A stretch of DNA of 64,000 nt from Rotaria sp. Silwood1 (lineage: Eukaryota; Rotifera; Eurotatoria; Philodinida; Philodinidae), in NCBI GenBank assembly GCA_905250075.1, contig CAJNOP010000037.1, positions 1,096,993-1,160,992 of the forward strand. The letters run 5' to 3'. Under the pieces are notes generated by a model. The model was not told where the DNA came from, searched no databases, and worked only from the letters and a program-made list of their open reading frames with translations. The translations under genes were made by a program, and so were the position numbers. Shown here piece after piece: positions 14,001 through 26,677 of the stretch (within the stretch, counting starts at the first letter, position 1; each line of letters starts with the position of its first letter).

Positions 14001-17000
14001 CTTTTCTTCAAACACAAAAATAAACGTAATAATACTTAGATAAAGTAGCAGATAAAAAAGAAAAAAAAAAGAAACTGAAATATGATTATCATCATCGTCA
14101 TTGACAATGACAACAATGATGATGATAAGGTACAAGCAAAAATAAAAGACGTAAAAGAGAAAAAAAAAAGGACTAAGAACGGCAAACATTGACTTGCACG
14201 AGAAAGATTAGATATACTAAGACGATGGTAAAAGATTTAGGAGAAGAACAGTGAAAGAAATATTTTCTTGCATGATCTTGTCAAATTCGATATCGAAAAA
14301 GGAAATAAGCCAAATAATATTGTACGTCACTATCATAATACAACTAAGAGAAGACGGCAATACAATCGAACGCTATAGTAACGATAATCGTGCGAAAATC
14401 CTCGACTCAATGTGTCGACAAGGCCATCTTCTTCTTCTTCTGTTCTTCTTCATCTTCTTTTTGTTTTCAACAAAACACCACACGCTCCAAACGCACAAAT
14501 ACACGCGTACAGAATGTAAAAGGACAATGACACGTGCATTTTCATTTTCTTCCTCTTTTACCAGCTAGCCATCCAACAAACTCTGCGGATGCTTTCTCTC
14601 TCTCTCTCTCTCTTATTCGTTCTACATGCCTTTTGCATTTCTCTCTCTCTCTCTCTGCTTCTGCTATTCTTCGCATCTATTTTATGTTTACTACAAATGT
14701 TAGGAACTCTGTTTATTGAATATCTTAAGTTTTCTCTTTTTCATAAGCTTAAATGTTTCACACATCTACTATCCATGCTTTTATACTTAAAATGCATAAA
14801 TAATATGTTTTTTTTTTGAAGTATACAAAATGTTAAAAAAAGAGAAAAAAAAGTAATTAATTTATAAAAGGTGACAAAAGCCATTTGATAGACGATATTT
14901 TTGTCTGTTACTTGACAATTTAAATTTTTCTTCGCGTTTTTTTTTTCTTCATTCATTTGAATATAAATAGATTTTTATGCTAATTATTCTATATCAATGT
15001 ATTATATCATGAAAGAAGAGAAACCTATTTTGTTGTTTGTCGTCGTTTTTTTTAGTCTTTAACGGAAATTATATCAGCTTAGTTAATGATTCCCTATCAT
15101 CATAGACATCTGCTTCTTATTCTTTCTCACTAATCTTGTTTTTTAGTTTGAGAATTTGCGACGTGCAACCCATATTATATTTATATTCTATCGGATAGAA
15201 ATAGCAATAAATGACAACCACAAAACTTCTGTCAGCAGCAATGGTTAAATATTATCGTCCATCTCAATAGAAAAAAAGAAAGACGAAGAAATCTATATCT
15301 ATATCTGTATATATATATATATATATGACTAGTTGATTGATTGATATTTTGCATGTGAGAATGGTATATGAGAAAAAGAAAAATAAGAAAGATCTATCGA
15401 TTAAGGATATTGAAAATCTTCAGAAACTTATCACAAATGTGAATATACACATACCTAACCACTTTGGCATGTTTGTAATATGAGAATTGTGGTATAGAAT
15501 CAATAAAATATAATCATATACGGATACACGTGATCAATAATTTCCAACAGTTAATCGTCGTACCTTTTTTCTTGTCACTTTAATGCAATAATGCGCCTCG
15601 TTTAATATTATGTGAAAGTGAACATATGTCATTCATCAAAAACATCGTTATTCATTTACTGTTTAATGATTATAGTAATAATAGAAAAAAAGAAGGATTC
15701 GCATAAAATGAGTAGAAGAAATGTAAGAGTGCATAAGTAACAGACGAGAAAAATCCGATTTAAAGAACGTCATAAACGTTAGAATAACATCTATCTTGTT
15801 CTTTTTTTTTTCTTTAATGTGCTACGCGTCAGATTCATTGAAACTACTGTTACACTTCGAGTTTTTTGATTTCCGGCGTGCGCGTGCTTCATGTCTTGTT
15901 CTCTACTTTTCTTTAGCAAGACTTATATCATAATAGTATATATATATAGTATTACAATGATTTGTCTATTCTATCTGTTGAGAATCCTGAGAAACTAATA
16001 GAAAAAAAGAATAAAAAAAAAATGATCATAATATTATGAATTCTTTGCTAAATCAGTGTCATCGATCTAAATCAGTTTATATGCCAATAGAAATCTACGA
16101 TCGATTTTGACATTGTTCTTTATCGATTGCTTGATTAGTATATGTAATTGATGTTGTCGTTTCTTCGCAATCGTAGTGATTGCATCCGCATTTCCATCCA
16201 AGGTTTCCGGTTACGCTACAGTTCGTCTCACTTTATTTCAGCATAGACCATGAATATACGCATAAAAGAAAATCTACTATATATTATTAGATTGAAGCGA
16301 ATTACAATTCTCAAGAGATTAGTGGGAAAGTTCTCTAACGTCATTAATTATTTTAAGGATAAGGCTTTCTATTAATGTATGGACATGAATTTCTGATCTA
16401 AACGACTATATTAAATTGAACATACTACTTAATAGGTTGGTCGACATCGGTTGCATATTGTCGGACTAATCGACAAAGCCTTATAAAATATACATATATA
16501 TATATTCAATATTACTTTTAGCATATTATTTGTAAAGATATTAAATACTTAATGTAGCATTTTTGCATACAATCATCTATGACTAAACTGTCTTTCATGT
16601 CATATTTTCCAAGTGATTAACTATGATCATGATAAATAATATCAATCGCATATCTTCTTAATTAAATAGTAAAAATTATGACAAAATAGGATAAAACGAG
16701 TAACTCTCATGAATACTATGGTATAGAATGAACTTATATTAATGAGATTAGAGTTTTTTATTTATCTGTTCATGTAATATATGACATTGTCTACTATGTT
16801 GCATAGATTGAATAATCTTTGTATTTGCATAGTCCTATTATTAGACTAAATTTTGAAAGAAGAACTAGACAAAAAGAAGTCAGTATTATTTTATGTTTAG
16901 AATTTTGTTGAATATGATTATTCAAAACAATTGATTATTAATATTACGATTTAATCAAAAACAAAATCTAACAGATAGCTTAAAAAAAGAATAAAATCAA

Positions 17001-18170
17001 AGCATGTCAAAGATCAAAAGGTTAAAAAACCCGAGTCAAATGACATACTTTACAAAACGAATAGAACTAATAATAGAAGAATATATGAGATGAAACATCT
17101 ACCTCAAAAGAATTTGATGACTTACTTATTGTTGAGAAGCACATCTTTTAGTAGTTGAGAACTCTCTGTTTGTAGGCACAGCCAATATTTTTTCATATAA
17201 CACAAATGAGAACACAATACAATGGATTATATTTGAATTTGTACTTTATGTTCGCTCTCTTCATATGAAGCACGCCCAACCACTTATTTACTCTTGTTTT
17301 TCTTTCACTCTCTAAGTCACATATAATTTCCATCGTTTGCTAACGAATCCACTTAGATATTAAGAAAAAGAAAAAGAAAAATGGAAAAGTAGAACGACTT
17401 AACAAGCTTTTCTTTGAATAATGAGTGTCAACTGTCTTCTCTTATTCAGTTCCGCTTGTCTGACTAAATTAGTAACGACAACTTAGCAGTTCACACACTA
17501 GATGAAGCACAATTAGAGATGAAAGATAAACATGTTTTTGTCTTCATTAGTGTTACCTTAAAATATGTATTAAATTAATAAATGTTTACATATTAATTTT
17601 AATATAAATGAATAAGTTTTTATCAAGTAAAAAAAAAAAAATATTATACATTGAATATAGACTTACATGATTAAGTACTGACGATTATATGAATCTATGC
17701 AGAATTTGTCCTTGAAAGGAGAAGAAAGATTGAAAGAAAGGGCACACAAGCAATGAAACGTGAGGCGACGGATGATGCTTTTGGCTGATTTATTTCTCTA
17801 CTCTATGTGATGTAGTAAATTATCATGCATGCTTCTTGTTTTTCTTTTTGTTTGCTTGTTGTCGCGATATTGACACAGGCACTAGTAACAGCCGAAGCTT
17901 TTTCTCGCTTTTCTACGTTATCTCACTCTTTTCTCTCGCTTATTTTTATGACTATTGTTATTGTACTAACTGTCTATGTGGGTGCGTATATAGTGATTGT
18001 CGCCGAAGCAAAAGCAGTATTTATTGGGAATTATGCCAATGCATCAAACAGACCGCATTCCACATAAATGCATTCTAAATAATAGAAGAATCAATTTAAG
18101 CATTATAGTTCGATATCTGTTCTTTATTATTAACCAAATAATATTTTTAATGTTTTTTTCAGGCAAGAAA
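14001..18170. other. Long non-coding interval upstream of the SGK-like gene
   Basis: About 4.2 kb without a supported gene. It includes the SGK-like promoter, two TC dinucleotide tracts (14594-14659), a TA tract near 15310 and several poly-purine runs. Short frames such as 17825-18067 lack any family resemblance and overlap in two registers, as expected by chance. Confidence 0.55.
14594..14659 (+). repeat. TC dinucleotide microsatellites
   Basis: Two (TC)n tracts, about 14594-14613 and 14640-14658, are separated by unique sequence about 0.6 kb upstream of the SGK-like start codon. Confidence 0.9.
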
Positions 18171-18484
18171 CTAATCTTTTAATGAATATTTAATATTGGT
18201 ATAGATTTGTTTATAAATCAATATTTCATTTTTAAGTACACGTAATTCAGCTATAGATGCTTTTAATTGATTATTTAAATGATAAAAATCAAAAGCATTA
18301 TTTAAATAAAAAATATAAGATTTTTTTGATAATTGTTGATTGGTATAATAAAGTAGGACAGTATTTTGCATGAGTAAATCTAAATGTTTGTGCAAAATAA
18401 TATTATAATGAGTTTTACAAATAAGACGATAAATAATCGATGATGCTTTTTTTTGTAAATTGGTACAATATTGTTCATCATTTT
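18171..18484 (-). CDS. Possible alternative last exon of the adjacent coiled-coil gene
   Basis: An open minus-strand segment begins after a good acceptor (ttttctatag, exon from 18484) and runs to a stop at 18171. It encodes about 103 residues with NDEQYCTNLQKK and helical, Lys/Leu-rich composition like the coiled-coil gene upstream. A GTAAAG donor at 19742-19741 within the last exon of that gene has the matching phase (1), so splicing across a 1.26-kb intron would replace its last eight codons with this exon. The alternative is a fragment of a separate, decayed gene. The joining is inference; the open frame and acceptor are seen. Confidence 0.4.
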
Positions 18485-19716
18485 CTATAAAAAAAAAATA
18501 ATTTAAAACAACGTCTAAAACTATATGCAGTTCATAAAGATCTATAGAGTACTTGTCATAATAAACTGTACATTAAAACAAATTTTAAAATATCAATAAA
18601 AATGAATTCACTATGAATTTTAGAGTTCAACAAAGGAAAATATTTGCTAATTAAACAATATTAATCAATCTTATTGAAAGTCTACCATGATTTTTGTAAA
18701 GGATGCATAATAACAAGTTGTTTTTTCACGAATATCATTGTGTTATTTGAAATAGCATTGAGAAATAAATTTTATATTAGATGAAATTTTATTGATAATA
18801 GCATTTCTAAGTATAACTTGATAATACACATGATGATTAAGATCTTTAGAAGTATGGCATTTTTCGAAATGTTAGACGTCTAATTGCTTTCTTTCATATG
18901 GAATTAATCTTAAAAACAGGAAGTTCTCAGAAAAAAAGATTTACGTATCAAACTCAATAAAGATCTTTTTATTGATTATTCTCTTCAATAATGTTTTTAC
19001 TTTTAGATCTTCACTAAATCTAATACACGAATAATTTTTTCGCAAAATGCCGTGTTTTTAAGATTCAATATCTAGCTATTAGACATGTAAAATTTCGAAA
19101 AATACCATGAATTTAAAAACAATAATCATCATATATATATTATGAAGTTCTACTGCCAAATTCTAATATCAATGAACTTTTATTTGATATAAAATTTATT
19201 GTCGATGCTATTTTGAACAACAAGATAACATTCTGAAAAAAATATTATTATACATTTTGTATATGAGAGTATTAATTGAAAAAAAAATTCAGAAAAACAT
19301 TCGTATATATTCATAATGAAATTTTGATAAATTTATTGATTTATCAATAAATAAAAGTACTACAATTATCTACGATAGACAAACTATTGACAAATATCTA
19401 GATTTTAATTAATCAAACAATCAATAAATTGGATGTTTTCTTTTCTACATAAATATTTTTATGGCAATATTATAATTGTTATTTCCGAAATTTTGATTAA
19501 ATCTGTGACTATTTTTGATGAAATTTTTGTTAGTTTGTAAAATATCATTATCTCGAGTACAAATTTTAGAAGTTTCTTATGGTTATATTGATAATATGAT
19601 TACTGTAATAAAAAATGTGGAATAGCATGTTTTATTATTTTCAACATACTTTTATAGATTTTGTTTTTTTGTACTCTCTGCACTAAACATATATCTGATA
19701 CTCTACACTATGCTAT
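18485..19716. other. Non-coding interval or long intron
   Basis: A+T-rich sequence without a conserved frame. It is either the intergenic region downstream of the coiled-coil gene or its unusually long last intron. Confidence 0.5.
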
Positions 19717-22098
19717 TTAAAGAAAAGGAAATTTATCTTTACTCTTTATGATTGATTTTTTATTGGAATCGGTCAATATTTGTCGAGTAATGTGTCGTTG
19801 ATAAATTCGTTGTTGTAAATAATTGTTTTTCTTTTTACCTTCGAATAATTCTTCTCGTAAATGAAGAATAAGTTGTTTCATATTTGGCTTATGTTGTTTT
19901 TTATATGATTTAATTTGATGAATTTCATCTAAAATTTTACTTCGTAAATCTCGAATTTCAGTCAAAAGTTTATTATAATGTAATTGATGTTTATTTCGAA
20001 TTGATTCATTTAATTCAATATGTTCACTAATAAATACAATTAAATATTGTTTTTTTAGTAAAAAAAGTATTATTTTTTGTTTTTCTATTGTATATTGTTG
20101 AAATTTTTTATTATGTAAATCAATAGTATATTGTATATTGTTGAATTTTTTTGAAATATTTAGTATTTGTTGTTGATCAAAAAGCCATTTATCATGAAGA
20201 GAATTGATATATTGAATTAAATGTAATCGTTGTTTGTCTATTGTTAATATTTGATCTAATAATATTGAATGATTTTTAATCGTACGAGAAATAGTTTGTT
20301 TTATCTGTTTGTAAATTGCTTGATTTGAATCGAAATTTTTTCTTATTCGTTCTAATTTCATATTTAATAAATTTTTACTATTATTAGAATTATTTTTCTT
20401 ATTTCTATTGAAAGAACAAAACAAAAGAAAAATTATGAATGTTAAGAAAATTAATTACTGACTTTTGTTGTGTAAATAAATTCATTTCATTATAAAATAT
20501 TAATATATTGGATTTTAATGATAATTTGATATGATCAAATTGTTGAAAAAAAATTCTTGTATTATTCATACATTGTTCTATTTTATTAATTCTATTAAAT
20601 AATTTTAATATACGATTACGATTCATATTTATATGTATAATCCATTTATCATGTAACTTTTCATAATTTATCACTTTTTGTCGTTGTTTTTTAACAAGTA
20701 AAGCATATTGTTGTGTAGTATTTTCAAGAATATTTATCTGTTGTTTGAGATTCTGAGAAATAATTGAAAGTTGTAAACGATGATTAATTTCTTGACGAAT
20801 ATTTCTTTTAATATTATTTTTCGATTGATTAATATTTTCATATGTATAAAGTATAGTATGTTGAAGATATTGATCACGTTCATGTTCAAGTTCAGTAATT
20901 TGATTCTAGGAAAGATAAATGTTAATTTTTGTGTTTTATTAATAATATTTGTTTTTCTTTTCTCACGTTCAATCTGTCTAGTTGGTGATGATGTACAGAT
21001 AAAATATATTCTTTTCTTTTTAATTCAATTTTAAGTTCAGTTAAGATCTGAAAAATTTCCTTTTTTATATTTTTTTCTTTTTCAATTTGTTTTTGTTTTC
21101 TATGAATTATTTCGATGAAATTTTCATGATTTATATTCAATTGTATTTTTTTGTTTTCATTCATTTTTAGAATCTTTATATGATATAAAATGATATTATG
21201 TAACTTTTTGTTTTGTTTTTGTAATTCTATTGATAAATGTTGCTGATTATTTAATTGTTCTTTAATTAATTGATGATCAATATTTAAATAATCTTGATCA
21301 ATTGAAATGGAAATGTTTAGTTTATATTGAAGCAGTTTATTTAATTGATTGTCTTGCTCATGAGTTGCTTGAAGATTGAGTGTTAACTGGTGTTCAATAT
21401 CAATTAATTCTTCTTCAGCTTTATGAATTTTTTGTTGAATATAATAGACTTGCATTTGCATTGAAACAACAGTAGCTTTTTTGTTATTAAGTTCTTTTTC
21501 AAAAGTATTTCCTACAACACTTTTATGCAAAGTTGAACTATGATAATTGAATTTAAGTCCTAATCATGTTACACGTACGTGTTATTTGAAGATTTTTTAT
21601 GAGTAATTTTAGATCATCAATTGTTTTCATCATTGATTTTAAAGATGTTGATGAAGAAACATTTGTAACAATAGTTTTCATACTACTTTCTGAATTTTTA
21701 TTTTGAATTCTATTGTTTAAATTATTCATTATTTGTTCAATCTTTTTTAAGTTGTTCTGTTTTCTATTATATTTAGTGTAAAGATCGGTTAAGACTTGAT
21801 AACATCGTTGAAATATATTATGAATTTGATAGATGATCTCTTTTTGATGTGAAGCTATTTCCTTATCAAGACTATGTACAATTTTACGTGTCCGTTTTTC
21901 TTCCAACATGAGAACTCGTTCATTAGTCATCGAACAATCAAAATATCGATAGAGTGATGTCCAATATTTATAACAGCGATCTTGCATAGCTTCATCATGA
22001 ATTTCCGAGAGAGCATTAAGGAAATTTGTATAACGTACATCCACTGGTACAATATAATCATCATGAACAATTGATGATAATTCATTTGTTCCAGACAT
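19717..22098 (-). CDS. Long coiled-coil protein, probably cytoskeletal or ciliary
   Basis: Four exons, 22098-21575, 21537-20967, 20905-20463 and 20404-19717, sum to 2226 nt (741 aa) with agreeing phases. After a short N-terminal segment (about residues 1-60, with YTNFLNALSEIHDEA and CYKYWTSLYRYFDC) nearly the whole protein is predicted helical, rich in Lys, Gln, Asn, Ile and Leu with heptad-like spacing. There are no signal peptide, membrane segment or enzymatic motifs. The C-terminal conserved-looking stretch reads LHLREELFEGKKKNNYLQQR. Proteins of this shape are often ciliary or centrosomal (CCDC families), but I did not recognise a specific orthologue. The first intron uses the donor GTGTAA, the only one that keeps phase. 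The extreme Asn/Lys content reflects the A+T-rich genome. Confidence 0.75.
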
Positions 22099-22620
22099 AA
22101 TAGTATTAAAGTCTTACAAAGAATAATATTAATATTCTTAGTAACTATATATGAATACAAGTTATTAAAGGATACGCGCACAGTATTTATAATAATATAA
22201 TTGTTAGTTAAACATTTCTGCCTGTTGTTTTTCTTTTCTTTCAAATATATAGAAATCTTCTAATAACTTACGATTATAACTTAGCAGCCAATGTCATTGT
22301 CTGGTGACATTGTTATCACCAATATATACATCACACTATCTATGGAATTAGATCTAATCAAATAATTTTACTTAGAATTGAAAACAAACACATATTAAAA
22401 GACAAAGAACGATTGTAAAATTAAACTTAAGATTCTCTTTTTCTTATTTCATAAAGCTTTTTAAATAATTATATTCACTTTCACAGAAAACATCGTTGAT
22501 CTTGTATCGTTCGATACAATTAAAGAAAAACATATCGAACAACAAGAAAAGATTATTTATAAGAATGTAATGAGTCATTTAAATATAAAATATAAAAACG
22601 AACTCAATAACACAAAAAGA
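22099..22620. other. 5' flank of the coiled-coil gene
   Basis: A+T-rich promoter-side sequence; nothing specific seen. It ends at the first telomeric hairpin, which marks the change from the housekeeping block to the relic-rich part of the window. Confidence 0.5.
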
Positions 22621-22624
22621 GCGT

Positions 22625-22686
22625 TGGGTGGATTGTGGATGTGGATATTCACTTCAACACTGCCGAAACCCACACCCATCCACAAC
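22625..22686. repeat. Inverted telomere-like hairpin 1
   Basis: A G-rich arm (22625-22644, TGGGTGGATTGTGGATGTGG) is followed after 24 bp by a C-rich arm (22669-22686, CCCACACCCATCCACAAC). Units are degenerate forms of TGTGGG, the bdelloid telomeric repeat. Arms are inverted with respect to each other. Confidence 0.7.
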
Positions 22687-22899
22687 ATCGTCCATGAATA
22701 ATTACGAATTTTATTATGTAAAATTTCTGTTATTTAAATTAATACGTACAATGTCGTCCACAAAAAATATAAATTGTATTATATAGATTATTTTAAAATT
22801 TAATGTAAATAACGTCGTTCATCAGAAAAATACATTTTACTAAATAAAATTTTTTTTTAATATGTGTTTGTAACAATCTTAAAAGATCTTATGGATATA

Positions 22900-23130
22900 T
22901 TATTTGGTCGGAGACAAAAAAGTGGTCCAAAAGTAGGAGTAACCGGTAGAAAAACGATGTATTTACTAACGTACACGACCATTGACCTCGCTATAGACAG
23001 TACGGGCAAATACGACCACCTTACTGCCCGTGTTAACATGGGGTAATACGGCGCCGTAACGGGCCGTGTTTCCATCGTAAACGACAGTAAACGATATCGT
23101 AACGGTCTCCGTTTTGACCGATCTGGGTAC
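22900..23130. other. G+C-rich island of unknown origin
   Basis: About 230 bp of much higher G+C than its surroundings, rich in CG steps, with short inverted motifs (ACGGGCA..TGCCCGT at about 23001-23031 and the palindrome ACGGCGCCGT at about 23048). No reading frame in it resembles a known family. A fragment of a mobile element is possible. Confidence 0.4.
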
Positions 23131-23468
23131 TGGCATCAATCTGTTTCTTTCTTAATATTTCTTCTACATAAACGTACGTTGTAAAAATACTGATGGAAAT
23201 TTTCAGGCACAAAGCAAGGACAATCTGTTGTTGTTGGCATCATATAGATGAAGGTGTAAACCGATGAAAGAAACAAAATTTTTCTTTTCCTGCTATTGAT
23301 AGAATTTAATAAGTAAAAACAGTTGGTCCCTCTTTCTTTAACATAAATTGATTCTTCTTTTAAAGCTATATTTTTAATGTTTCGTAGAAGCAACAGATAA
23401 GTTTCGTGACGCTATTTTAAAAATTGTATTATTTGTTTCATTTGAAATAAATAAAAAACGTTTAGATA

Positions 23469-23717
23469 ATTAGGATATGCAAAAAAAAGCAGTGACACAC
23501 CTATTCACTCGCTCACTGCAAGTCACTTTTGTCGTTCTATCACTACCGACTGTTAACTATGCAAGAAAAAATTGCTTTGTTTTGTTCTATCTATTATTTA
23601 CACGCGAAAACCAAATTTTTAGTTGCATGGATAATAGTCCATAGGGACAAAGTGACAAAAGTGACTCGCAGTAAATGAGTGAATGTGTGTGTCACTGCTA
23701 TGTTCCCCATTCCTAAT
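23469..23717. mobile_element. MITE-like element with about 70-bp terminal inverted repeats
   Basis: The element begins ATTAGGA and ends TCCTAAT. Inner parts of the arms match over about 45 bp, for example GCAGTGACACACCTATTCAC on the left against GTGAATGTGTGTGTCACTGC on the right, and GACAAAAGTGACT near the middle, at roughly 80% identity. Total length is 249 bp with no coding capacity. No clear target duplication was found, so exact ends are approximate. Confidence 0.7.
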
Positions 23718-23810
23718 CTTTATTAAATTTTCAATTTAAGAATAAAATAATATTAATAAAATAAATTCTATTTCTTGTTATATATTTTAGAGTGAATACA
23801 ACGAAATCTC

Positions 23811-25480
23811 ATGGCGACTTCTAATATTGAATCATCAGAAAGTGTCTCGCCATCATATATAACGGTAAATTTCGATGTTAGCGCCGATTTTAAAATGGTA
23901 TGTCTGGACGTGGATATTAATAACTATGCTGATTTTTATAATGTGGAAGAAAACAATGTTGATAATATTTCTAATCATCTTCAGTCATTTACCAATATCG
24001 ATTCATGTACTCAATATTGAACGTCCAATTGGTTTTATCGTATTTTCTTCATCGTATCTAATAAATTTGCATCTAATATATCATCAAAAATGAAAAATAT
24101 GGATCATATTCTTTCGGTATTCATTAGTTGTGAGAATATCATATCAGAAGACTTAAAAACTCTTTATCTTGAAAAGTGTCGTGGTATATTTACCAAAAAA
24201 CAATACTTCATGACAGATATAATGGAACATATATTTTTGAAAACTTCGATTTTCTCGATTAACAATGTTTTTCAAGAGGTCAAAAAAGAAAAAGGGTCAC
24301 TAATTCCTTCGATAGATACAGACACATTTAGTGTTCTAATTGACATTAATACAGCAGCACGTTCTTATTATGAAGATTATTCAATATCATTTGACAAACA
24401 ACAGATGTTTAGAGAATATCGTTTATATTATCGGGATAATAAACAAATTATGGAACAAATCGATCTGTTTTCAGAAAAATATTATTCCGAAGAAGCCATT
24501 AAATGGTATTCAAACGATTCATTTCTTTATAGAATAGTTAATTGAGCTCTTCGCACTCGATTAACTGAAGTTATTGACAAGTTTTGCTTCTTTGTTAAAG
24601 ATTTGGAAGAATCACTTGATTTGCACTTCGCAAAACAAATATTTGATCAATGGTTTTCTTCTTGTTCACCAGATAATAAACTTCTTAATGTCTACTGTGG
24701 TCAAGTACTTTCTCATTCTGATGTGGAACAACTACGATCATTTGTTGGACAAAACATTATAATGAGCCAGTAGATATCGACAACAAAAAATATTAAAGTA
24801 TCCGAACCATTTTCGTGTGAGGAACAAGTTGATCAAGGATATGAATCAGTTCTCTATAATATTGATATGAGTGTCATCTATGAAAATTATATCGACAAAC
24901 CGGATCCATCTATCTTTTATTATGACATGAGTCATATCAGCAATTTTCCAAACGAGGAAGAAGTTTTGCTTCGGATTGGAACTACTTTTAAAGTAGTAAG
25001 CGTTGAAAAATTATTCGATAATATATGGCATGTTATGTTACGTCTTGAAAAAGTTAATGATGATCGGGCAAAAAACATAGTTCATCGAACACCAATTGAA
25101 ATTGTTCAATATTTTTTCCGCAAAGCAAGTCAAAAACAAAAAACTAATGTGAAAAATATTATTAGTGAACGTTTGTCTTCAAATACTATAGTCAGTATGA
25201 GTGTTTTTATTCGTCTTGGTCATTTATTTAAACATCATCCTCGAGAACAACATCAGTATTATCAATCTGCATTGTCACTTATACTTTCGAATGAATCAAC
25301 TCTTTTAGAAGTTGGTTATTTGGCTATTAGAATGTGATGTATTTCAAGTGTTAAAGATTGGATATTAATATCCTTGAATATTTCTCGACAGACAGTGCTT
25401 CACGTTGATGGTAATTTTAGAAGACAATTACATTGTGAACTTGTTCGTATTGATGAAGCACGTGGAGATTTTTTTTTCCA
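23811..25480 (+). pseudogene. Relic of a bdelloid NAD:arginine ADP-ribosyltransferase
   Basis: One continuous reading frame from the ATG at 23811 shows the bdelloid ART layout, also seen intact at 48629-50692: N-terminal CLDVDINN and DHILSVFISCEN, EAIKWYSNDSFLYRIVN, LNVYCGQVLSHSDVEQLRSF, ISTTKN and NEEEVLLRIGTTFKV with the E-x-E segment. It is broken by stops at 24018-24020 (TGA), 24543-24545 (TGA), 24771-24773 (TAG) and 25335-25337 (TGA), then by a frame slip in a run of ten T at 25469-25478. The catalytic Arg of the R-S-E triad (YRGQ in active enzymes) is Cys here (YCGQ), a CGT to TGT change. Several lesions fit C-to-T mutation. No shift occurs over the first 1.65 kb, so decay appears recent. 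Active relatives transfer ADP-ribose from NAD to arginine. Confidence 0.8.
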
Positions 25481-26365
25481 GCTATGATACATTACCATGC
25501 AAGCTTCACTTATCAAAAGACTTTTCTTTTGCTGATTTATTACCTCATATCCATCTTAATGAAGATATTCAATTGTTAAATGATTTTTTTAACAATGTCA
25601 AAGTAAATCCAACCGATCTTTCAGTTGAGCATATATTCATCAAGACTTTGACAGATAAACCGTTAACATTAACTTTAGAAAAAAAATATGACAGTTCGTC
25701 GATTGAAGAAAATGATTCGTCATAGTTTTGTCATGCCATATTCAGAAAAATATGATTTTCATCTTATTCATTTGGTAATAAGTCTCATCGATGAACAAAA
25801 GTCACTTGATGATTATCAAATAAACGATCAATCTGTTATTTATTTAATTCATGGCCCACGCATACAACAAGACGAATATATGAATCGATACAAGCAATGT
25901 TTATATGAAAATATTGCTCTAACTGGAAGCGATATCATTCGGACACTTACTGTCAAGAAATTGAGAGGAAGAAGAATGCAGACCAATCTTCAAAAAGAGA
26001 TGGACACTGCCATAAACCTTCGTCGCAATATGTATCGGAATGGACAGGTGAATGCTGAAACAGCAAATAGTGCATTTCACCAATTCTTTCAAGAAAAACT
26101 TGTCTTGAGCCAATATGACGATGATGATGATGCAGATCCTGATCATTTATTAGATATATCGGATTCTTTTACTGACGAATGCATACAAAACCTCGAATTA
26201 CTATGTTTGGCTTTTCATGATCAGACGAATATTGAAGAAAATGATTGTGATGAAAATGGAATTAATCAAGCTGAACAACTAGCGAATGACACTCTCTTAT
26301 GTATCGATGAAACATTATTTCTATCAAATTGCATATCCTCTTTAATAAATATCTTATCATATTAA
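25481..26365 (+). pseudogene. Ubiquitin-like segment and C-terminal tail continuing the ART relic
   Basis: After the T-run slip the frame continues as SYDTLPCKLHLSKDFSF and reaches a ubiquitin-like domain from about 25630: HIFIKTLTDKPLTLTLE, then IEE..KKMIRHSF, EKYDFHLIHL, KSLDDYQINDQSVIYLIHGP at about 25860. This follows the ubiquitin pattern [34 protein letters not shown]..LHL. A second slip lies at about 25705-25712 in an AG-rich run within the domain. Downstream is a 160-residue tail with an acidic stretch (DDDDDADPDH), ending at 26365. Whether this belonged to the same polypeptide as the ART or to a neighbouring gene cannot be decided from one copy; there is no stop, promoter-like gap or splice signal that clearly separates them. 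Confidence 0.6.
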
Positions 26366-26601
26366 ATTCAATGAACTATTATTATAACTTTAGGCTCTCA
26401 ACAACAAATTATTAATAAACAAAGGAATTTGATATTTTCAGTTTTTCTTTGGTTCGATCCCTTTTCCAAATTTTTATTTTCTTCTAATAAAATTTCTTAA
26501 CCTCAATCTCATAGAAAACATTAATTACTTTAAAATCCCATATTATGACAAAGAGAGTGTGAGTGATGTGAGTCTCAGCAGCTACTTGGACTTATTTTAT
26601 C

Positions 26602-26631
26602 GAGATTTATTGGAAGTTTTCAATAAATCTC
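26602..26631. repeat. Perfect 11-bp stem hairpin
   Basis: GAGATTTATTG at 26602-26612 and its exact complement CAATAAATCTC at 26621-26631 surround an 8-nt loop. It lies among AAATAAATCC-type repeats (26750-26806) that precede a transposon-like end. Confidence 0.7.
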
Positions 26632-26677
26632 TAAGCATTTTGAGATAAATTCCATATGATTTCTCAATACATACAAG

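Noticed and set aside
17825..18078. Overlapping short frames with a hydrophobic N-terminus suggesting a secreted peptide
   Set aside because: Two registers are open at once, no splice partner or homology is apparent, and composition matches the background.
26440..26460. tRNA B-box-like GGTTCGATCCC
   Set aside because: No A-box, acceptor stem or anticodon arm can be drawn around it.
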